From Halobacteriales archaeon SW_6_65_15 (GTDB lineage: Archaea > Halobacteriota > Halobacteria > Halobacteriales > Haladaptataceae): 43,145 bases of DNA. Position numbers and translations under genes: made by a program. The stretch is from NCBI GenBank assembly GCA_003023465.1, contig PXSM01000083.1:13051-56195 (forward strand), read 5' to 3'. Under the pieces are notes generated by a model. It made no database searches and was not told the DNA's origin. It was given only the letters and a program-made list of their open reading frames with translations. Positions 37,935-43,145 of this stretch are shown piece after piece; within the stretch, counting starts at the first letter, position 1, and every line of letters begins with the position of its first letter.

Positions 37935-38819
37935 TTACATCCAGGGTTCGCGCTCGTCGCGGAATCCGGAGTCGGAGTCGTCCGATCCCGATCCGTCGGT
38001 GGCGACCGCCTGTGAATGAGCTCCAGTTTCGGCCGCCATGACCTCGGAGGCCGTGGTCTTCGTCTCCGTCTGGTCCTCCACGTCCTCCACGTCCTCCTCT
38101 CCGGGGTCGTAGGCGAGGAGGCTGGTGACGGCCAGCACGGCCAGCGGGGCGCGGCCGGGTGCGAACCCGAGCAGGCTCAGTGGCAGGACGCCCAGCGCGA
38201 CCGCGCTCCCGAACCGGAAGCGGTCGATGTCCACGACTCCACGGAGCCACGGTGCGGTCAGCGCGACCGCGAGCGCGAACGCGACGCCCGTACCTGCGGC
38301 CGCGACCGCCCGGAGGACGAGCGCGTAGTCGGGTACCACCACGACCTCGAAGCCGCCGGGCTGGAAGCTGGCCACCATCCCCAGTCCGACGATGACCGCC
38401 GGACGGGGAAGGTACTCGCCGATGCGGGCGCTCGCGGTCTTGGCCGCGATGGCCAGCATGACGAGTGCGGCGAAGCGCTCGAAGATCTCGGTGTGAAGTG
38501 CGCTCTTGATGGTCGGCGCGAACGCGGCTTCGACCGCGGCGACCGCGATCAGAACGACGCCGACGGCCAGCACCGTGGCGGCCTGCTCGCGGGGAGTGCC
38601 GTCCATCTCCGCGAGGATGACCGCGACCGTGGCGCTCCCGCCGAAGACGAGCAAGCCGACCTGCAGGATGCCCGTCACGCTGTTGACCGCGCCCGCGAGG
38701 ACGAGCGCCGGGAAGATGCCATCGACCAGCGGAAGGCCCATGACGGTGGCGAGCAACTTCGTCGCACCGCCTACCTGTTGCTCTAGGCGAAGTGCAATCG
38801 GGTGCTGTGAACTACTCAT
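37935..38819 (-). CDS. polytopic membrane protein conserved in haloarchaea
   Basis: 294-aa ORF with multiple hydrophobic segments (ATKLLATVMGLPLVDGIFPALVLAGAVNSVTGILQVGLLVFGG...) and an acidic tail. Confidence 0.8.
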   Translation of the reverse strand: MSSSQHPIALRLEQQVGGATKLLATVMGLPLVDGIFPALVLAGAVNSVTGILQVGLLVFGGSATVAVILAEMDGTPREQAATVLAVGVVLIAVAAVEAAFAPTIKSALHTEIFERFAALVMLAIAAKTASARIGEYLPRPAVIVGLGMVASFQPGGFEVVVVPDYALVLRAVAAAGTGVAFALAVALTAPWLRGVVDIDRFRFGSAVALGVLPLSLLGFAPGRAPLAVLAVTSLLAYDPGEEDVEDVEDQTETKTTASEVMAAETGAHSQAVATDGSGSDDSDSGFRDEREPWM

Positions 38820-39465
38820 GACGCACTAGCTGGCCCGGCCGTGACCCTCGGCCAAGTGGGAGTGTCTCTCGCGGTACTTGTGATGGGCGGGGTTGCGGAC
38901 GGGCGTCCGGCCGAGGCCGGTTTCGAGTCCGCAGTCGTCACGTCCGAGGAGCCATCGTCGTCCCGCGAAGCAATTCTCTACCAGTGTAAGGAACGCCATC
39001 GCAAAGGTCGGTTTGCAGAAGCTGCCGGAGGCGAAGCTCGGCTGACCGGCAATACTTGGCGCGATGGGACTGGTAGAGTCCATACTCGTTCAGTATCGGG
39101 TTTCGAGTATAAACGTTGCGTGAGAGACAACCCCAATCGAGAAGAACTATGGATACCAAATAAATATCAGAGAAATATGTGTGTTGAAATATACAAATTC
39201 TTGAAAAATAGTTGTCGTAATGGAGATGGAGCCGTCAGTAAGGAGGGCTAGAAGATAGTTCCGGATGCCGTCAGATATTGCACTCGTTACTGCGGTGATC
39301 CTCTGTCCACTAATTGCTGATCAGACAGATAACCTCTCCTGATTCTACATCCGATTCCTTATTGGTATTCCGGTGATTGCACATTTTTGCACATCACAAC
39401 GGATGACACGCTATAAATCTCCACTATCTCGCAACGTTTTTCAGGGGCGACTACGTTCGGCTTAC

Positions 39466-40959
39466 ATGGAGAGAGATTCTACCCGGACGGGGCAGTACAC
39501 CGACAAGCTCCGCGTACCGGAGGCGCTGACGTTCGACGACGTGCTCCTGCGACCCAAGGAGAGCCGCGTCGAACCCGACGAGGCGGACGTCTCGACCCGC
39601 GTCTCGACCGACGTCGAGATCAACGTCCCCATCCTCTCGGCGGCGATGGACACCGTCACCGAGAGCGAGATGGCCATCGCGATGGCGCGTCAGGGCGGCC
39701 TCGGCGTCCTCCACCGCAACATGGACGTGGAGGCGGCAGTCGCAGAGGTCGAACGCGTCAAGCGCGCGGACGAACTCGTCATCCGCGACGTGGTGACCGC
39801 CGACCCCGACCAGACCGTCCGCGACGTGGACGCGATGATGGAGCGCGAGGGCGTCTCGGGTGCGCCCGTCACCGACGACGAGGGGCGCGTGCTCGGCATC
39901 ATCTCGGGAACCGACATCCGCCCGTACCTCGAAGTCGGCGACCGCGACGAGGTGCGCGAGGCCATGACCGACGAGGTCATCACGGCGGGCGAGGACGTGA
40001 CCCCGCGGGCCGCGCTCGAACTGATGTACGAGCACAAGATCGAGCGCGTTCCCATCGTGGACGACGACAACCGACTGACCGGACTGGTCACGATGCAGGG
40101 CATCCTCCAGCGTCGCGAGTACGAGAACGCGGCCCGCGACGAGGACGGACACCTCCTCGTGGGCGTCGCCGTCGGCCCGTTCGAGACCGACCGCGCGGTC
40201 GCCGTAGACGAGGCGGGTGCAGACGTGCTGTTCATCGACTGCGCCCACGCCCACAACATGAACGTCATCGACGGCGCGCGCGAGATTCGGGAGTCGGTCG
40301 AAGCCGACGTCGTGGTCGGCAACGTCGGCACCCGGGAGGCCGCCGAGGACGTGGTGGACTTCGCGGACGGCATCAAGGTCGGCATCGGCCCGGGGTCCAT
40401 CTGCACGACCCGCGTAGTCTCGGGCGCGGGCATGCCCCAGATCACGGCCGTCGCGGAGGTCGCCGACGTGGCCACGGAACACGACGTGCCGGTCATCGCG
40501 GACGGCGGCATCCGGTACTCCGGCGACGCCATCAAGGCCGTCGCGGCGGGCGCGGACGCGGTGATGCTCGGGTCGTACTTCGCGGGCACCGACGAAGCGC
40601 CCGGTCGAGTCATCACCATCGACGGCAAGAAGTACAAGCAGTACCGCGGTATGGGGTCGGTCGGTGCGATGCAGTCGGGCGACGGCGACCGCTACCTCAA
40701 GGACGAACCCGACGAGGAGGAGGAGTACGTCCCCGAGGGCATCGAGGCCGCCGAACCCTACAAGGGGAGCCTCGAATCCGAACTCCACCAGCTCGTCGGC
40801 GGGATGCAGTCGGGCATGGGCTACGTCGGCGCGGGGACGATTTCGGAGGTCAAGGAGCGCTCGGAGTTCGTCCGGGTCTCCTCGGCGGGCCAGACTGAAG
40901 GCCACCCCCACGACGTGATGATCACCGACGAAGCGCCGAACTACTCGCCCAACGAATAG
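39466..40959 (+). CDS. guaB: IMP dehydrogenase
   Basis: [70 protein letters not shown] pair; [56 protein letters not shown]. Confidence 0.97.
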   Translation: MERDSTRTGQYTDKLRVPEALTFDDVLLRPKESRVEPDEADVSTRVSTDVEINVPILSAAMDTVTESEMAIAMARQGGLGVLHRNMDVEAAVAEVERVKRADELVIRDVVTADPDQTVRDVDAMMEREGVSGAPVTDDEGRVLGIISGTDIRPYLEVGDRDEVREAMTDEVITAGEDVTPRAALELMYEHKIERVPIVDDDNRLTGLVTMQGILQRREYENAARDEDGHLLVGVAVGPFETDRAVAVDEAGADVLFIDCAHAHNMNVIDGAREIRESVEADVVVGNVGTREAAEDVVDFADGIKVGIGPGSICTTRVVSGAGMPQITAVAEVADVATEHDVPVIADGGIRYSGDAIKAVAAGADAVMLGSYFAGTDEAPGRVITIDGKKYKQYRGMGSVGAMQSGDGDRYLKDEPDEEEEYVPEGIEAAEPYKGSLESELHQLVGGMQSGMGYVGAGTISEVKERSEFVRVSSAGQTEGHPHDVMITDEAPNYSPNE

Positions 40960-40974
40960 AGGCGACTCCGGCCG

Positions 40975-41091
40975 TCAGCTACTCGCCTCGCAGGTCGGAC
41001 TGCAGTACCCCTTTTCGACGGCGTTTGCGCCTTCGAGTGCCTTGAACTCGTCGCCGCAGTTCTCGCAGGTGTAGGTGTCGAACCCCGGCAT
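40975..41091 (-). CDS. 38-aa zinc-finger microprotein (absent from ORF track)
   Basis: ATG...TGA encoding MPGFDTYTCENCGDEFKALEGANAVEKGYCSPTCEASS; CxxC...CxxxC arrangement. Confidence 0.8.
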   Translation of the reverse strand: MPGFDTYTCENCGDEFKALEGANAVEKGYCSPTCEASS

Positions 41092-41188
41092 GGCAGGTGG
41101 GACTTGGGGCTGAAGAAGTAAGTTAGTTGGTGCTTTTCTTCAGGACGGAAACCGGTCGGGCAATCGAGGGGAGAAATCGTATAGTGGT

Positions 41189-41214
41189 CTTTAGAAAATA
41201 TAGATGTTCTAAAG
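41189..41214. promoter_or_regulatory. inverted repeat in AT-rich promoter region
   Basis: CTTTAGAA-N10-TTCTAAAG (perfect 8-bp arms), followed by CTTTA...TAAAG at 41219-41236, upstream of the kinase at 41279. Confidence 0.5.
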
Positions 41215-41278
41215 GTGTCTTTACATTTCTCTAAAGCGGCCCCGTCCCTTTTGCCACGAGCCGCCCTCGGTTCCGGAC

Positions 41279-41752
41279 GTGATACTCATCCTCTGCGGCC
41301 CGCCCGGCGTCGGCAAGACCACCGTCGCCGAGCGTCTGCAGAGCCGACTTCGAGACGAAGGCCGCGACTTCCGACTCCTCCACTCCGACGACTTCTCGCG
41401 CAACACCTACGAGCAGTTGTACGAGCGAGTGACCGAAGCCGACCCCGCGACCGACTGGATTCTCGACGGGACCTTCTACCGCCGCGAGTATCAGGAGCGG
41501 TTCCGCGACCTCCCCGACGCCCATCTCGCGCGCCTCTCTGCGAGCCGTGAGACCGCGCTGGAACGCAATCGAGCGCGGGAGGAGCCAATCGACGACCGGG
41601 GCGTCCACGCCATGTTCGGCGAGTTCGAGGAGCCGCGGAACCCGGACCTGACGCTCGACACGGAGGAGCTATCGGTCGAAGAAGCCGTTGGCGCGCTGGT
41701 CCGCTACGTTCAGACGTGGGCGGACTCGCCCCCGGACAGCAGACGCGGATAG
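41279..41752 (+). CDS. small P-loop kinase (AAA_33/adenylylsulfate-kinase-like)
   Basis: MILILCGPPGVGKTTVAERLQSRLRDEGRDFRLLHSDDFSRNTYE; DPATDWILDGTFYRREYQERF. Confidence 0.85.
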   Translation: MILILCGPPGVGKTTVAERLQSRLRDEGRDFRLLHSDDFSRNTYEQLYERVTEADPATDWILDGTFYRREYQERFRDLPDAHLARLSASRETALERNRAREEPIDDRGVHAMFGEFEEPRNPDLTLDTEELSVEEAVGALVRYVQTWADSPPDSRRG

Positions 41753-42570
41753 TCCGCGATGAGACCGTCCACGCCCGCACGTCGGAGCTGGTCGGCCTGA
41801 TACCACGTCTCCACCGTCCAGACGTTCACGGCTCGGCCCGCGTCGTGGGCCGCCGCGACCACGTCCACCTCCGGCGCGTCCGCGAGATGGTCGGACGTTC
41901 CGGCGAACGGAGTCCCCCGCACGAGGTCCCACGGCGGATGGACCGCCTCGGCGTCGTAGCGGTCGGCGACCGCCAGACAATTTTCCAGCGAGTTCCCCGC
42001 AAGGACGCCGACGGGGACGGAGGGTGCGGCATCCCGCGTCGCCGCAACGGCGGCCTCGCAGAACGACGAGACGAGTACGTCGTTGTCGTAGTCCTCGACG
42101 ACAGCCAGTACGGCCGCGATGAATGTGTCCCACAGTTCTCGCTGTTTCTCCAACTCGTCGGCGTCCAGTGCCTCTCCGGGTCGGATTTCGTCACTGCCGG
42201 GGTTCTTCAACTCGACGTTGACGCCTACTTCGTCGGACAGGGCGTCGAGCACGTCGGCGAGTCGGGGGACGGTCTCCCCGCTGTCGAGTACCTCGGCGTC
42301 GAAGACCACCTCGTCCGGCGTCTCCCAGACTACCCCATGGGCGTCCGTGATTCCCCTGCTCGCGCCCGCCTCGTGGAGGTGGTCGTCGTGGAAGCAGACG
42401 ACCGTCCCGTCGCCCGTGGGCATCACGTCCACCTCGACCATCGACGCCCGACTGGGGCCGGTCGCGGCCCGTCGCGCCGCCCTGACGGTGTTCTCCGGTG
42501 CCGCGCCAGCGAATCCGCGGTGGGCGATTATCTCCGGGGCGTCATCGGCGAGCGAGGAGGGGTCGGTCAT
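41710..42570 (-). CDS. glycerophosphodiester phosphodiesterase
   Basis: IIAHRGFAGAAPENTVRAARRA; VEVDVMPTGDGTVVCFHDDHLHEA; VNVWTVETWYQADQLRRAGVDGLIADYPRLL. Confidence 0.9.
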   Translation of the reverse strand: MTDPSSLADDAPEIIAHRGFAGAAPENTVRAARRAATGPSRASMVEVDVMPTGDGTVVCFHDDHLHEAGASRGITDAHGVVWETPDEVVFDAEVLDSGETVPRLADVLDALSDEVGVNVELKNPGSDEIRPGEALDADELEKQRELWDTFIAAVLAVVEDYDNDVLVSSFCEAAVAATRDAAPSVPVGVLAGNSLENCLAVADRYDAEAVHPPWDLVRGTPFAGTSDHLADAPEVDVVAAAHDAGRAVNVWTVETWYQADQLRRAGVDGLIADYPRLLSGGESAHV

Positions 42571-42589
42571 AATCGCGCCTCCTCGACGC

Positions 42590-43145
42590 TCATCGGCGGA
42601 CCACGTGCATGTGGGTCGGGTCGAGGTCGAGCGCCACCGTCTCGCCCGGCGAGAGGTCGCGGTGACGGTCGAGTTCGAGCGTCACCTCGGTCCCGTCTTC
42701 GAGGGCGGCGATGGTCTGGAGCTTCTCACCCATGTAGAACACGTTCTGGACCTCCGCGGAGATGGGGCCGCGACCGACCGTGAAGTCGTCGGGTCGGACC
42801 GCGACCGTCGCGTCGTCGTCGGTCGGGAGGCCGTCGGCCGCCACCTCGGCGAAACCGAAGTCGATGCGACCGTCCCGAATCCGGCCCTCCAGCAGGTTCG
42901 ACGTGCCGATAAAGTTGGCGACGAACGCGTTCTCCGGGGACTCGTAGATGTCGCTGGGCGAGCCGACCTGCTCGACCACGCCGTCGTTCATGACCGCGAT
43001 GCGGTCGCACATCGACATCGCCTGCTCCTGGTCGTGAGTGACGTACAGCGTCGTCACTCCGAGGTCGCTCAGCAGTTCGCCCAACTCCTTCCGGAGGTTC
43101 TGCTTCAGCTTCGCGTCGAGGCCGGTCATCGGCTCGTCGAGCAGG
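42590..43145 (-). CDS. ABC transporter ATP-binding protein (UgpC/MalK-like), N-terminus beyond window
   Basis: LLDEPMTGLDAKLKQNLRKELGELLSDLGVTTLYVTHDQEQAMSMCDRIAVMNDGVVEQVGSPSDIYESPENAFVANFIG + TOBE-like C-terminus. Confidence 0.92.
   Translation of the reverse strand, partial: LLDEPMTGLDAKLKQNLRKELGELLSDLGVTTLYVTHDQEQAMSMCDRIAVMNDGVVEQVGSPSDIYESPENAFVANFIGTSNLLEGRIRDGRIDFGFAEVAADGLPTDDDATVAVRPDDFTVGRGPISAEVQNVFYMGEKLQTIAALEDGTEVTLELDRHRDLSPGETVALDLDPTHMHVVRR

Noticed and set aside
38841-39251. 136-aa ORF between the membrane protein and guaB
   Set aside because: Mixed composition, no domain, covers an AT-rich spacer; not supported as a gene.
39451-40911. 486-aa ORF antisense to guaB
   Set aside because: guaB is unambiguous; the antisense protein has no recognisable domain and odd composition.

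Overview
High-GC haloarchaeal (Halobacteria) chromosomal window, mostly housekeeping and conserved genes. These include an mnh/mrp Na+/H+ antiporter operon (D-E-F-G), 2-hydroxyacid dehydrogenase, YjbQ-like protein, fatty-acid beta-oxidation genes, dipeptidase, geranylgeranyl-reductase-like FAD protein, S9 peptidase, amidohydrolase, HerA-like ATPase, two histidine kinases, tpiA, M42 peptidase, adenine deaminase, MBL hydrolase, a PQQ-repeat lipoprotein, guaB, GDPD and an ABC ATPase. There are two tRNAs: Glu(UUC), and Trp with a long intron that looks like a C/D guide RNA. The main signals beyond ordinary annotation are: (1) a dispersed, strongly structured intergenic repeat with four copies (about 11.8, 19.1-19.4, 31.7-31.9 and 37.6-37.8 kb), showing paired compensatory substitutions, a conserved GGG/GGG internal loop and a conserved GGGCGGTGCGGAGA apical loop; (2) a candidate RiPP locus with an ATP-grasp ligase, an M50 protease carrying a PqqD/RRE-like N-terminus, and an unannotated 30-aa peptide ending TCPLSC; (3) an AT-rich three-gene accessory island (26.0-28.0 kb); (4) an unusual density of broken coding sequences (mnhD, hydroxyacid dehydrogenase C-terminus, beta-oxidation fusion enzyme, S9 peptidase, a small secreted protein, tpiA, a Dam-like methylase), which are either real decay or assembly errors; (5) two unrelated-looking 4 x 20-nt tandem repeats. 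All family calls come from reading motifs by eye; no database search was run.
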